From: an uncultured Verrucomicrobiota bacterium
GTDB lineage: Bacteria; Verrucomicrobiota; Verrucomicrobiia; Limisphaerales; UBA9464
Direction: 5' to 3'
Assembly: GCA_903907925.1 (NCBI GenBank)
Contig: CAIVQB010000070.1
Span: 1 to 61,447, forward strand
Length of the DNA stretch: 61,447 bases
Shown: positions 35,550 to 43,818 of the stretch, one piece after another
How positions within the stretch are numbered: the stretch's first letter is position 1
How the letters are laid out: the number at the start of each line of letters is the position of its first letter
Translations under genes and position numbers: made by a program
Notes under the pieces: generated by a model
What the model was told of the DNA's origin: nothing
Databases searched by the model: none
The model's input: only the letters and a program-made list of their open reading frames with translations

Positions 35550-38270
35550 ATGGACGAAATCCCGCGCAAGGATCCCGACGCGCTGCTCGCCGCCATTCAG
35601 CGGGAGGAGAAGGCGGAGCATCGTGGACGGCTCAAGGTCTTCCTCGGAATGAGCGCCGGTGTGGGAAAAACCTACGCCATGCTGGAAGCCGCCCAAAAGG
35701 CGCGGCGCGAAGGGCGGGATGTGGTCATCGGCTACGTGGAATCCCACGGACGCAAGGAGACGGACGCCCTGTGTGAAGGCCTTCCGCTGATTCCCCGGCG
35801 CACTCTTGAACACCGCGGAGTTACGGTTTCCGAGTTCGACCTCGATGCGGTTCTGGCCCGGCGACCCGCCCTGGCATTGGTGGACGAATTTGCCCACAGC
35901 AATCTTCCCGGGCTCCGCCATCCCAAACGCTGGCAGGATGTCATGGAACTGCTCGACGCGGGCATCGACGTCTACACCACGCTCAACGTCCAGCACATCG
36001 AGAGTCGCACCGACACGGTCCGGCAGATCACCGGATCGACCATCTACGAAACCGTTCCCGACCGGGTGTTGGACGGGGCGGAGATCGAATTGATCGACCT
36101 GCCGCCCGAGGAATTGATGGCGCGATTGGAGGCGGGGAAGGTCTATCAGGGCGAACGGGCCGAGGCGGCGCTGTTTCACTTCTTCCGCGAAGGCAACCTC
36201 AAAGCCCTCCGCGAAATCGCATTGCGTTACGCCGCCGGCCGGGTGGGTCGGGACGTTCAGGATTACCTGCAGGCGATGCAGATTGAAGGGCCGTGGAAAT
36301 CCGGCGATCGACTGCTGGTCGCGGTCAGCGCCAGCCCGACTTCCGCGCAACTGGTGCGCCGCACCCGGGCGCTCTCCGAGGCCCTGCATTGCGGGTGGAT
36401 CGCCACCCATGTCGATTGCCCTTCGACCCCTCAGCAAGCGGCCGCACCCCAGCTCAGTCAGAATCTGAATCTGGCCCGGGAACTGGGAGCGGAGGTGATC
36501 ACCACCGCGGACGAGGATGTCGTCTCCGGAATTCTGCGAGTCGCCCGGCAGCACAACGTCACCCACCTGGTGGTCGGCAAGCCGGGCGGGAAGGGATTCT
36601 CCCGGTTGCGGGGAACCTGGTATTTGAACCGCTTGATCCGCCGGAGCGGCCCGGTGGATGTCCTCCTGGTCCGGCCCGATGCCGCACCGGACGGCGCCGT
36701 GGTCAGTAGCTCGGTGCTGCCTCCGGATCGCGGTGAAACACACCGCTATCAGAACCGCAGTACGGCCGAGCAATACGGGACCGCCATCGGAGTCGTCGCC
36801 GCCGTAAGTTTCGCCGCCGCCCTCCTGGCCCCGTGGCTGGGCTATCGATCGGTGGCATTGATCTACCTGCTCACCGTCGTCGCCCTCGCCTTGTTTTTGG
36901 GCCGCGGACCCATCCTGCTCGCCGCGGCATTCAGCGCGCTGACCTGGAACTTCTTTTTCCTGCCGCCCCGCTTCACGTTCTACATCACCAGCGTGGAGGA
37001 TGGCATGATGTTCGGCCTCTACTTCGTGGTGGCGGCCGTCCTCGGTCAACTGGTCGCCCGCATCCGCGCGGCCCAGGACTCCAATCACCGGCGCGAAGAA
37101 CGCGCCACGGCGCTCTACCTTCTTACCCGAGATCTCGCCGAGGCAGGTGATCGAACGGCGTTGGTGGCCACGCTGGCGGCGCAGGTGGGCCAGAGTTTCA
37201 ACGCGCGCGTTGCGGTTCTCTTTCCGAACGAATCCGGCGCTCTCGCGGAATCCGCAAGCCCGGGCGGAACGCTGTCGCTGTCCGGAAAGGAACGCGGGGT
37301 CGCCGAATGGGCCCATCAACACGGACGCGCCGCCGGACGTTTCACCGACAATCTGCCCCTTGCCGAGGTCCTGCACCTTCCGCTCCGCGTCGGTAGTCGT
37401 GCCATCGGAGTCTTGTCCGTCGACGTCCCGGAGGACGTTTCTCTCAGCCTGGAGCAACGTGATCTCCTCGACGCCTTTGCCCGCCAGGGTGCCCTGGTGA
37501 TCGATCGGCAGCGGTTGCGGGAAACCGAGAGCGACAGCCGGCTGGTGGCGGAATCCGAACGGCTCGGGAAGGCGCTGCTCAATTCGATTTCCCACGAATT
37601 GCGAACCCCCCTCGCCGTCATCACCGCCGCCGCCTCCAGTCTGCGTGAAACCCCGGGTGCCACCGGGATTCAAACCACGCTCACCGGTGAAATCCAGGAG
37701 GCAACCGACCGACTGAACCGGCTCGTGCGAAACCTGCTCGATGTCGCACGGATGGAATCCGGCCATCTCCGGGCGCAATGCGAATGGACGGATCCCGCCG
37801 ACCTCTGCCGCACGGCGGTCCGCAACACCGCCAGCCGGCTGCGCCACCACGCGCTGTCCGTCCAGATCCCGGACGGTCTGCCCCTCATCCGCATCGATTC
37901 GGTCCTGATCGGTCAGGCGCTGGAGAATCTTCTGGTCAACGCTGCCGCCCACACGCCCGAGGGAACCGAGGTCAGCCTGGCCGCCCGCGTGGCGGAGGGT
38001 GTGTTGTGGGTTGAAGTGAGTGATCGCGGTCCCGGAATCGCGCCGGCGGATCTGGCGCGCGTTTTCGACAAGTTCTATCGCGCCGGGAATGCGCCGGCTG
38101 GCGGCACCGGATTGGGACTGTCCATCGCCCGCGGATTCGTCGAGGCCTGCCAGGGAAAAATCGAGGTCGCGAATCGTCCGGGAGGAGGAACACTCTTCGC
38201 GATCCGATTGCCGATCGAACCCGCGCCGTTTGCACCCAGCGCCCCCGCCGACCCGGGAGAATCCGCCTGA
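35550..38270 (+). CDS. kdpD: Sensor histidine kinase KdpD
   Basis: This 906-aa kinase senses K+ limitation and controls KdpE. The N-terminal KdpD domain has Walker A GMSAGVGKT (residues 33-41) and Walker B LALVDEFAHSN (about 108-118). A Usp-type domain (about 250-370) is followed by four closely spaced membrane helices (about 410-500) of the DUF4118 type and a GAF-like region. The kinase core follows, with His682 in SHELRTPLAV and an HATPase domain (ENLLVNAAAHTPEG, DRGPGIAP, GTGLGLSIARG). The start is 9 nt after the stop of the small ORF. It overlaps kdpE by one base. Confidence 0.97.
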   Translation: MDEIPRKDPDALLAAIQREEKAEHRGRLKVFLGMSAGVGKTYAMLEAAQKARREGRDVVIGYVESHGRKETDALCEGLPLIPRRTLEHRGVTVSEFDLDAVLARRPALALVDEFAHSNLPGLRHPKRWQDVMELLDAGIDVYTTLNVQHIESRTDTVRQITGSTIYETVPDRVLDGAEIELIDLPPEELMARLEAGKVYQGERAEAALFHFFREGNLKALREIALRYAAGRVGRDVQDYLQAMQIEGPWKSGDRLLVAVSASPTSAQLVRRTRALSEALHCGWIATHVDCPSTPQQAAAPQLSQNLNLARELGAEVITTADEDVVSGILRVARQHNVTHLVVGKPGGKGFSRLRGTWYLNRLIRRSGPVDVLLVRPDAAPDGAVVSSSVLPPDRGETHRYQNRSTAEQYGTAIGVVAAVSFAAALLAPWLGYRSVALIYLLTVVALALFLGRGPILLAAAFSALTWNFFFLPPRFTFYITSVEDGMMFGLYFVVAAVLGQLVARIRAAQDSNHRREERATALYLLTRDLAEAGDRTALVATLAAQVGQSFNARVAVLFPNESGALAESASPGGTLSLSGKERGVAEWAHQHGRAAGRFTDNLPLAEVLHLPLRVGSRAIGVLSVDVPEDVSLSLEQRDLLDAFARQGALVIDRQRLRETESDSRLVAESERLGKALLNSISHELRTPLAVITAAASSLRETPGATGIQTTLTGEIQEATDRLNRLVRNLLDVARMESGHLRAQCEWTDPADLCRTAVRNTASRLRHHALSVQIPDGLPLIRIDSVLIGQALENLLVNAAAHTPEGTEVSLAARVAEGVLWVEVSDRGPGIAPADLARVFDKFYRAGNAPAGGTGLGLSIARGFVEACQGKIEVANRPGGGTLFAIRLPIEPAPFAPSAPADPGESA

Positions 38271-38977
38271 TGCCCGCTGACACCGCCACGCCCCCGCCGC
38301 TGATCCTGGTGATCGACGACGAACCGCAGATCCGCCGTCTGCTCGTCCACACTCTGGAGGCCGCCGGAAATCGTGTGCTCACCGCCGCCACCGGTGCCGA
38401 CGGACAGATCCAGGCCGCCCAAAACCGTCCCAACCTTATTCTCCTCGACCTCGGCCTGCCCGATCATCCCGGTCTCGAAGTGCTGTGCCGGCTTCGCGAA
38501 TGGACCGACGTGCCGGTTCTGGTACTCACCGTGGTGGACGGAGAGGCGGAAAAGATCGCCGCGCTGGATGCCGGGGCGAATGACTTCATCACCAAACCGT
38601 TCGGTACCGGTGAACTGCTCGCCCGGATTCGAGCCGCCCTGCGACTCGCTCACCGCAGTTCCGATCCGCCGGTGGTCCAGTGCGGTCCACTGACCGTCGA
38701 CCTCTCCAGCCGTCGGGTCACGGTGCACGGGCGCGAGATTTCACTCACCGACACTGAGTACCGGCTTCTAAAAACTCTGGTCCGGCACGCGGGAAAGGTC
38801 CTGACCCATCGGCATCTGCTCCGGGAAGTCTGGGGTCCGCAGTCCGAATCCCAAACCGCCTACCTCCGGGTCTACATGGTCCATCTGCGGAACAAAATCG
38901 AAGATGATCCATCCGATCCCAAACTGCTGTTGACCGAACCCGGCGTGGGTTATCGCCTGACCCTGCCCTCGGTTTGA
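38270..38977 (+). CDS. kdpE: Response regulator KdpE
   Basis: This 235-aa OmpR/PhoB-type regulator has a receiver domain (acidic pair DDE at 16-18, phospho-acceptor Asp60 in LILLDLGLPD, KPFGTGELLARI near 107) and a C-terminal winged helix (LTDTEYRLLKTLVRHAGKVLTH, RVYMVHLRNKIEDDP). The start codon overlaps the kdpD stop (TGATG). It would bind a direct repeat in front of kdpA; a TTAAC-N6-TTAAC repeat is present there. Confidence 0.97.
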   Translation: MPADTATPPPLILVIDDEPQIRRLLVHTLEAAGNRVLTAATGADGQIQAAQNRPNLILLDLGLPDHPGLEVLCRLREWTDVPVLVLTVVDGEAEKIAALDAGANDFITKPFGTGELLARIRAALRLAHRSSDPPVVQCGPLTVDLSSRRVTVHGREISLTDTEYRLLKTLVRHAGKVLTHRHLLREVWGPQSESQTAYLRVYMVHLRNKIEDDPSDPKLLLTEPGVGYRLTLPSV

Positions 38978-38979
38978 GG

Positions 38980-39105
38980 TGGAACGATTCAGAAGAGGCC
39001 GAGGGGACACCGATTGCAGGATTCACACGAATTTCCGAAGCATCGATCGGATCGGGTTCGTTCGGTCCCATCCTGCTTCCATCCGTGTCAATTCTTGTCC
39101 ATCGG
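38980..39105. repeat. Intergenic inverted repeat, family A (copy 3)
   Basis: Just after kdpE, it begins GGAACGATTCAGAAGA, like copy 2 at 13720. It carries GGATTCACACGAATTTC on the left and ATCCGTGTCAATTCTTGTCC on the right, which are imperfect reverse complements. Confidence 0.65.
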
Positions 39106-39117
39106 CCGCAACGGAGC

Positions 39118-39681
39118 TCAGCCGAAAATACGTTTCCGTTCCACCGCACTCAATTCACGCCATGTCCCTGGGGCGAGATTTTCCGCCGAAAACGAGCCGA
39201 TCCGGACCCGGATTAACCGCAACGTCGGATGCCCGATCGCAGCAGTCATGCGGCGCACTTGTCGATTTTTCCCCTCCTGTAATTCGAGTTCCATCCAGGC
39301 GTCGGGAACATTCTTCCGAAACCGGATGGGCGGATCGCGCGGGGGAATGACCGGCTGGGGATCCAGTAGAGTCGCTCGGCAGGGACGGGTCCGATAGTCC
39401 TGCAACGCGACGCCGTGGGCGAGGCGGGCCAGGGATTCGGGCGAGGGAATGCGTTCGACTTGCGCCCAGTACGTGCGGGGATGGCCGCGTTCCGGATCGA
39501 GGAGACGGGTGTTGAGCCCGGGCTCGTCGCTCAGCAGCAACAGGCCCTCGGAATCGGCGTCCAGGCGGCCCAGCGGGTAGACACGGGGTGGGAATCCGAA
39601 TCCGGACAACGGCCGGTTGGGGGACCCGTCCGGCGTGAACTGCGACAGGACGCCGTACGGCTTGTGGAAGGCGAGCAGCAC
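39118..39681 (-). CDS. rluE: rRNA large-subunit pseudouridine synthase (RluE-type)
   Basis: This is a 187-aa pseudouridine synthase of the RsuA/RluB/RluE group. The fold begins LLAFHKPYGVLSQF, the catalytic motif is GRLDADSEGLLLL (Asp near residue 44), and ELELQEGKNRQVRRM precedes the C-terminus. No S4 domain precedes it, which is the RluE layout. GTG 39681 is the best start; the longer frame to 39795 overlaps the divergent HPr promoter. Assignment to RluE instead of a close relative rests on size and lack of S4. Confidence 0.85.
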   Translation of the reverse strand: MLLAFHKPYGVLSQFTPDGSPNRPLSGFGFPPRVYPLGRLDADSEGLLLLSDEPGLNTRLLDPERGHPRTYWAQVERIPSPESLARLAHGVALQDYRTRPCRATLLDPQPVIPPRDPPIRFRKNVPDAWMELELQEGKNRQVRRMTAAIGHPTLRLIRVRIGSFSAENLAPGTWRELSAVERKRIFG

Positions 39682-39768
39682 CGCGGAGATGACACGTGAA
39701 ATGCGGGAGGACGACGAGGGGAAAGGGCCGGGCGGCGGGTCCCTCCCCGAAAAACGCCCGAATTCCCG

Positions 39769-39798
39769 TTGGCATCGAAATCCCTTTCCCGCCATGCT
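39769..39798 (+). promoter_or_regulatory. ptsH promoter (TTGGCA-18-CATGCT)
   Basis: TTGGCA (39769-39774) and CATGCT (39793-39798) are 18 bp apart. The -10 ends 11 nt before the GTG at 39810, which supports that start. Confidence 0.45.
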
Positions 39799-39809
39799 CG
39801 CGCTCCGAA

Positions 39810-40112
39810 GTGAGCGCCCCCGTTCCCACCAATGCCAGTTCCACAGGGTTCAGTCGCGATGTGGTCGTGCTGAACAAGCAGGGAATCCATGCCCGCCCGT
39901 CGTCTCAGTTCGTCAAGATGGCGGGGCGTTTTACCTGCGAAGTACTGGTGGAGAAGGACGGCGAAGTGATCAACGGCAAGAGCATCATGGGTCTCCTGAT
40001 GCTCGCGGCCGGTCCGGGCAGCCGGCTGCGCATCACCTGCGAGGGCGAAGGAGCCGCCCAGGCGCTCGAGGACCTGGTGGCCCTGATCAACGGCAAGTTT
40101 GGCGAGGATTGA
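39810..40112 (+). CDS. ptsH: HPr family phosphocarrier protein
   Basis: This 100-aa HPr homolog has the phosphorylatable histidine His27 in GIHARPSSQF and a regulatory serine Ser58 in NGKSIMGLLML, the site used by HPr kinase. GTG 39810 gives a 13-aa tail before the usual 'VVVLNKQGIHARP' start, and the promoter position agrees. Longer frames upstream run antisense to the pseudouridine synthase. No EI, EII or hprK is adjacent, so the role may be regulatory rather than sugar transport. It precedes gatCA on the same strand. Confidence 0.92.
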   Translation: MSAPVPTNASSTGFSRDVVVLNKQGIHARPSSQFVKMAGRFTCEVLVEKDGEVINGKSIMGLLMLAAGPGSRLRITCEGEGAAQALEDLVALINGKFGED

Positions 40113-40151
40113 CCCCGGCGTCGCGGTGGGGTTCTGTCGCGCCTGTCTTTC

Positions 40152-40433
40152 ATGTCGGACTTCAACATCCATTACGTGGCCCGCCTCGCCCGGATCGACC
40201 TTTCGCCGGCCGAGGAGGAGAAGCTGGGCACCCAACTCGGCAACATTCTCGGCTACATCGCCAAGCTCAAGGAAGTGGACGTGACCGGCGTCGAAGCCAC
40301 AGCGCACGCCTTTCCGCTGGTCAATGTCACCCGTCCCGATGTGGCGGAGGAATCGCTGGCCCACGACGCGGCCCTCGCCAATGCACCGGCCCGTTCCGGC
40401 GGGTTGTTCGTGGTGCCGAAGATTGTCGAGTGA
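40152..40433 (+). CDS. gatC: Asp-tRNA(Asn)/Glu-tRNA(Gln) amidotransferase subunit GatC
   Basis: This 93-aa stabilising subunit of the GatCAB complex makes Gln-tRNA or Asn-tRNA from misacylated precursors. It has the typical '[25 protein letters not shown]' helix pair and ends FVVPKIVE, as in the family (VPKVVE). It lies 34 bp ahead of gatA. Confidence 0.95.
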   Translation: MSDFNIHYVARLARIDLSPAEEEKLGTQLGNILGYIAKLKEVDVTGVEATAHAFPLVNVTRPDVAEESLAHDAALANAPARSGGLFVVPKIVE

Positions 40434-40467
40434 GCCGCCGGTGGATTCCGGCAAATTCTCCGATCCG

Positions 40468-41964
40468 ATGATTCATCGCCTCACCGTTTCCGAACTCACC
40501 AACCGGCTCGCCCGCCGGGAGTGTTCGGCCGCCGAAATCCTGCAGGCCTCGCTCGATCAGATCGCGCGAGTCGATGGGGACGTGCGGGCGTTCTTGAGCC
40601 TGGACGCCGCGGATGCCCGAGCGCAGGCCGAAGCCGCCGATCGCGATCTGGCGGCGGGTGTCACCCACGCGGAGAAGCCGTTGCTCGGCATTCCGGTGGC
40701 GTTGAAGGACCTCCTCGCTCATCGCGGTCAACCGCTCAATTGCTCCTCGAAGATTCTTGGACATTACCGTTCGCCGTACGACGCGACGGTGGTGGAACGA
40801 ATGAAGGCCGCCGGTGCGGTGGTGTTCGGCCGGTTGAACATGGACGAATTCGCCATGGGCAGTTCGACCGAAACGTCGGCGTTTCAGCGGACGCTCAATC
40901 CATGGGATTTGACCCGGATTCCGGGCGGCAGTTCCGGCGGATGCGCCGCCAGTGTGGCCGCGTCGATGGTGCCGGTCACCGTCGGTTCGGATACCGGCGG
41001 ATCGATCCGTCAACCGGCCGCGTTGTGCGGAGTGGTTGGAGTGAAACCGACCTACGGCCGCGTCTCGCGCTATGGCCTGACCGCCTTCGCCAGTTCGCTG
41101 GATCAGATCGGTCCCTTTGCCCGCACGGTTCAGGATGCGGCACGGGTCACCGGCGTCCTGGCCGGACAAGATCGGCGTGACTCGACCAGCGTTCCGTTAC
41201 CGGTTCCCGATTATGTTGCGGCGCTGGAACGATCGGCCGGAGAATCACGACCGCTCGCGGGCCTTCGGATTGGTTTGGCGAAGGAATACATGATCGGTGG
41301 ATTGGATCCCGAAGTGGATGCCGCGATGCAGGCGTCGGTCCGGCAGTTTGTCGCGCTGGGTGCGGAAGTGGTGGAAGTCTCCCTGCCGCACAGCGACTAC
41401 GCGGCGGCCACCTACTACATCATCGCTCCGGCCGAAGCGTCGGCGAACCTCGCCCGGTTCGATGGCGTGCGTTACGGAGCCCGGGTGGATGGACGCGATC
41501 CGGCGGAAATGAATGCGCGGACTCGCGGTGCCGGGTTTGGTGCTGAAGTGAAGCGCCGGATCATCCTCGGGACCTACGTGCTGAGCTCTGGCTATTACGA
41601 CGCCTACTATCTCCGCGCCCAGAAGGTCCGCACGTTGATCCGTCAGGATTTCCTCAAAGCCTTTGAAACGGTCGATGCCATCCTGACCCCGACCACGCCG
41701 ACCGCGGCGTTCCGCGTGGGTGAGAAGAGCGATGATCCGCTCCAGATGTACCTCAGCGACATCTTCACCATCTCCTGCAATCTGGCGGGTATCTGTGGCA
41801 TCAGCGTGCCCTGCGGATTCACCCGGGCCACTGCCGAGACACCGCGCCTGCCGTTGGGCCTGCAACTGCTCGGCAAACCGTTCGGCGAGGAAACCATGTT
41901 CCGCATGGCGCACGCCTACGAGCAGAGCACCGGATGGCATCTCGAAGTGTCGCCGCTCGGTTGA
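40468..41964 (+). CDS. gatA: Asp-tRNA(Asn)/Glu-tRNA(Gln) amidotransferase subunit GatA
   Basis: This 498-aa amidase subunit belongs to GatCAB. The Ser-cisSer-Lys triad is visible: Lys in VALKDLL near residue 80, Ser in [11 protein letters not shown] near residue 155 and the catalytic Ser in [16 protein letters not shown] near residue 180. ATG 40468 gives the usual N-terminus; starts further upstream lie within gatC. gatB is not adjacent. The tRNA-Gln gene elsewhere in the window is consistent with this indirect route, but does not prove it. Confidence 0.97.
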   Translation: MIHRLTVSELTNRLARRECSAAEILQASLDQIARVDGDVRAFLSLDAADARAQAEAADRDLAAGVTHAEKPLLGIPVALKDLLAHRGQPLNCSSKILGHYRSPYDATVVERMKAAGAVVFGRLNMDEFAMGSSTETSAFQRTLNPWDLTRIPGGSSGGCAASVAASMVPVTVGSDTGGSIRQPAALCGVVGVKPTYGRVSRYGLTAFASSLDQIGPFARTVQDAARVTGVLAGQDRRDSTSVPLPVPDYVAALERSAGESRPLAGLRIGLAKEYMIGGLDPEVDAAMQASVRQFVALGAEVVEVSLPHSDYAAATYYIIAPAEASANLARFDGVRYGARVDGRDPAEMNARTRGAGFGAEVKRRIILGTYVLSSGYYDAYYLRAQKVRTLIRQDFLKAFETVDAILTPTTPTAAFRVGEKSDDPLQMYLSDIFTISCNLAGICGISVPCGFTRATAETPRLPLGLQLLGKPFGEETMFRMAHAYEQSTGWHLEVSPLG

Positions 41965-42013
41965 ACATCCGGCGGTTGCGCCCGCGACCGGACCGGCCGA
42001 TGTTGACCGCGCG

Positions 42014-43765
42014 ATGGATGGTGCCTCTCCGCTGATCCTTATTCTCCGGGCCAATGCGCTCGGGGCATGGCGGCGTTGGGTGGCCCTCAAGGATCAATCG
42101 CGCGTGTTGCTGGCCCTGGTGCTGGTGTTCCTCGCCGGCTATGTGCTGCTGGCGTTTTCGCTGTTCCAATTCGGCCTGCGCTTTTTACAACGGTTTCCCG
42201 GCATCGGCGGACTGCTGGTCGAACGCCTGCTCTTCCTGCTCTTCGCCTTCCTGTTCTGTCTGCTGATGATCTCCAACCTGGTGATCAGCTACACCAACCT
42301 GTTTCGAAATCGTGAGACCGCCTTCCTGCTGACCGCTCCCGTTGCTGCCGGAACGGTGTTTCAGTGGAAGCTTCTGGAATCCACGCTGCTGGCCTCGTGG
42401 GCCTTTCTCTTCCTGATCGCCCCGCTCCTGGCGGCCTACGGCCTGGTGAACAATGTCGCCTGGCATTTCTATCCGGCGGTCATCGTTCTGGTCGGATTGT
42501 TCATCATCCTTCCCGGGGCCGCTGGCGCGGGATTGGCCATTCTCTTGGCGCGGCATCTCGATCGGAAGGGATTCCAGATGCTGCTCATCACCGGATTGAT
42601 CGTTGGGGTCGGTTTTGTGCTGTTTCAATTGCGGCCGGAGAAGGTCACCGATGAGGAATTGGAGACCCGCGTCCTCGCGGTGATCGACCGGCTGCTCGAC
42701 AACACGCGGTTCGCCCAATTCCCACTGCTGCCGAGTTACTGGTTGAGCTCCAGCGTCCAGCTCTGGGCGGAGGGCGCGTTTCGTGCCGCCGGATTCTTCG
42801 TCCTCGTGCTGCTCAGCCATTCTCTGTTCTTCGGAATGATCATCGCCACCCGGCTCGGCCCGGCCTTTTACGAGGCGTCCAGCCAGGTTCACAGCCGCGG
42901 CAGCATCTGGGATCGCTGGCGCTGGTTCCAACGTCTCCAGGATCGCCGACGCCGGTTGCTGACCCTGGGTTTCCGGTTCCGACCCCGGGGAGGGCTGGAC
43001 GCGTTGCTGGGGTTCCGCGGCTGGATCCCGTCCGACATCCGGGCACTGGTGTCCAAGGATCTCCGGGTGTTCTGGCGGGACACCACCCAATGGGGTCAGA
43101 CGCTGATGCTCTTCGGCCTGCTGGCGGTGTACGTGGTCAACATCCGGCACTTTACCCGGCAACTGGATTCGCCGTTTTGGATCTCGGTGGTCGGCTATCT
43201 CAATCTGGGCGCCTGCGCGCTCAATCTGGCCACGCTCACCACCCGGTTCGTTTTCCCGCAATTCTCGCTCGAAGGCAAACGGGTGTGGGTGGTGGGACTC
43301 GCACCGTTGGGCCTGGTGCGGGTGGTCCTGCTCAAGTTCTGGTGCGCGACCCTCGCGACCCTGGTGGTGACGGTGGGGCTCACCTTGGTTTCATGTTCAA
43401 TGCTTCAGTTGGGCGCGGCGCGAACGGTGTTCTTCTGCGGTGCCGTCACGGTGATGACCTTTGTTCTCAACAGTCTCGCCGTGGGATTGGGCGCGTTGTA
43501 TCCGGATTTCAAGGAGACCAATCCGAGCAAGATCGTCAGTGGGTTTGGCGGCACGCTCTGTCTGGTGACCAGCTTCGCCTACATCGCCGGCTCGGTCGGA
43601 CTGCTGGCCGTCGGCACGCCGTGGGGCTGGAGCACGGCGGGTGCGGATGATTTCGATGCCGGCCGCGCGGTCTTTGTGTGGACCATTTTCCTCCTGGTGA
43701 GTTTTCTCGCCGGTTGGTTTCCGCTGCGGATCGGGCTGCGGCGGGTCGAGGATACCGAGCTGTAG
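42014..43765 (+). CDS. ABC-2-like putative exporter membrane protein
   Basis: This is a 583-aa polytopic membrane protein with about ten hydrophobic helices. It resembles a family of putative ABC exporters (long single-chain permeases), with an N-terminal permease half, a central cytoplasmic loop (about 295-360, rich in Arg, DRWRWFQRLQDRRRR) and a second half from 'LVSKDLRVFWRDTTQW'. There is no ATPase domain, and no ATPase gene is adjacent. An ABC partner encoded elsewhere is likely. The start is uncertain: ATG 42014 is used, and an in-frame frame upstream belongs to gatA in another frame. Confidence 0.78.
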   Translation: MDGASPLILILRANALGAWRRWVALKDQSRVLLALVLVFLAGYVLLAFSLFQFGLRFLQRFPGIGGLLVERLLFLLFAFLFCLLMISNLVISYTNLFRNRETAFLLTAPVAAGTVFQWKLLESTLLASWAFLFLIAPLLAAYGLVNNVAWHFYPAVIVLVGLFIILPGAAGAGLAILLARHLDRKGFQMLLITGLIVGVGFVLFQLRPEKVTDEELETRVLAVIDRLLDNTRFAQFPLLPSYWLSSSVQLWAEGAFRAAGFFVLVLLSHSLFFGMIIATRLGPAFYEASSQVHSRGSIWDRWRWFQRLQDRRRRLLTLGFRFRPRGGLDALLGFRGWIPSDIRALVSKDLRVFWRDTTQWGQTLMLFGLLAVYVVNIRHFTRQLDSPFWISVVGYLNLGACALNLATLTTRFVFPQFSLEGKRVWVVGLAPLGLVRVVLLKFWCATLATLVVTVGLTLVSCSMLQLGAARTVFFCGAVTVMTFVLNSLAVGLGALYPDFKETNPSKIVSGFGGTLCLVTSFAYIAGSVGLLAVGTPWGWSTAGADDFDAGRAVFVWTIFLLVSFLAGWFPLRIGLRRVEDTEL

Positions 43766-43818
43766 CCGGGGGCGAATCTGCGGCTGGTCAGCCGGCCGGG
43801 TTCGCGCTTGTATCGGGA

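Noticed and set aside
35070-37952. A 960-codon open frame antisense to kdpC-kdpD on the minus strand
   Set aside because: kdpC and kdpD are complete with all motifs, and the antisense protein has no domain-like sequence. Long antisense frames are expected in genes with very high GC at third positions.
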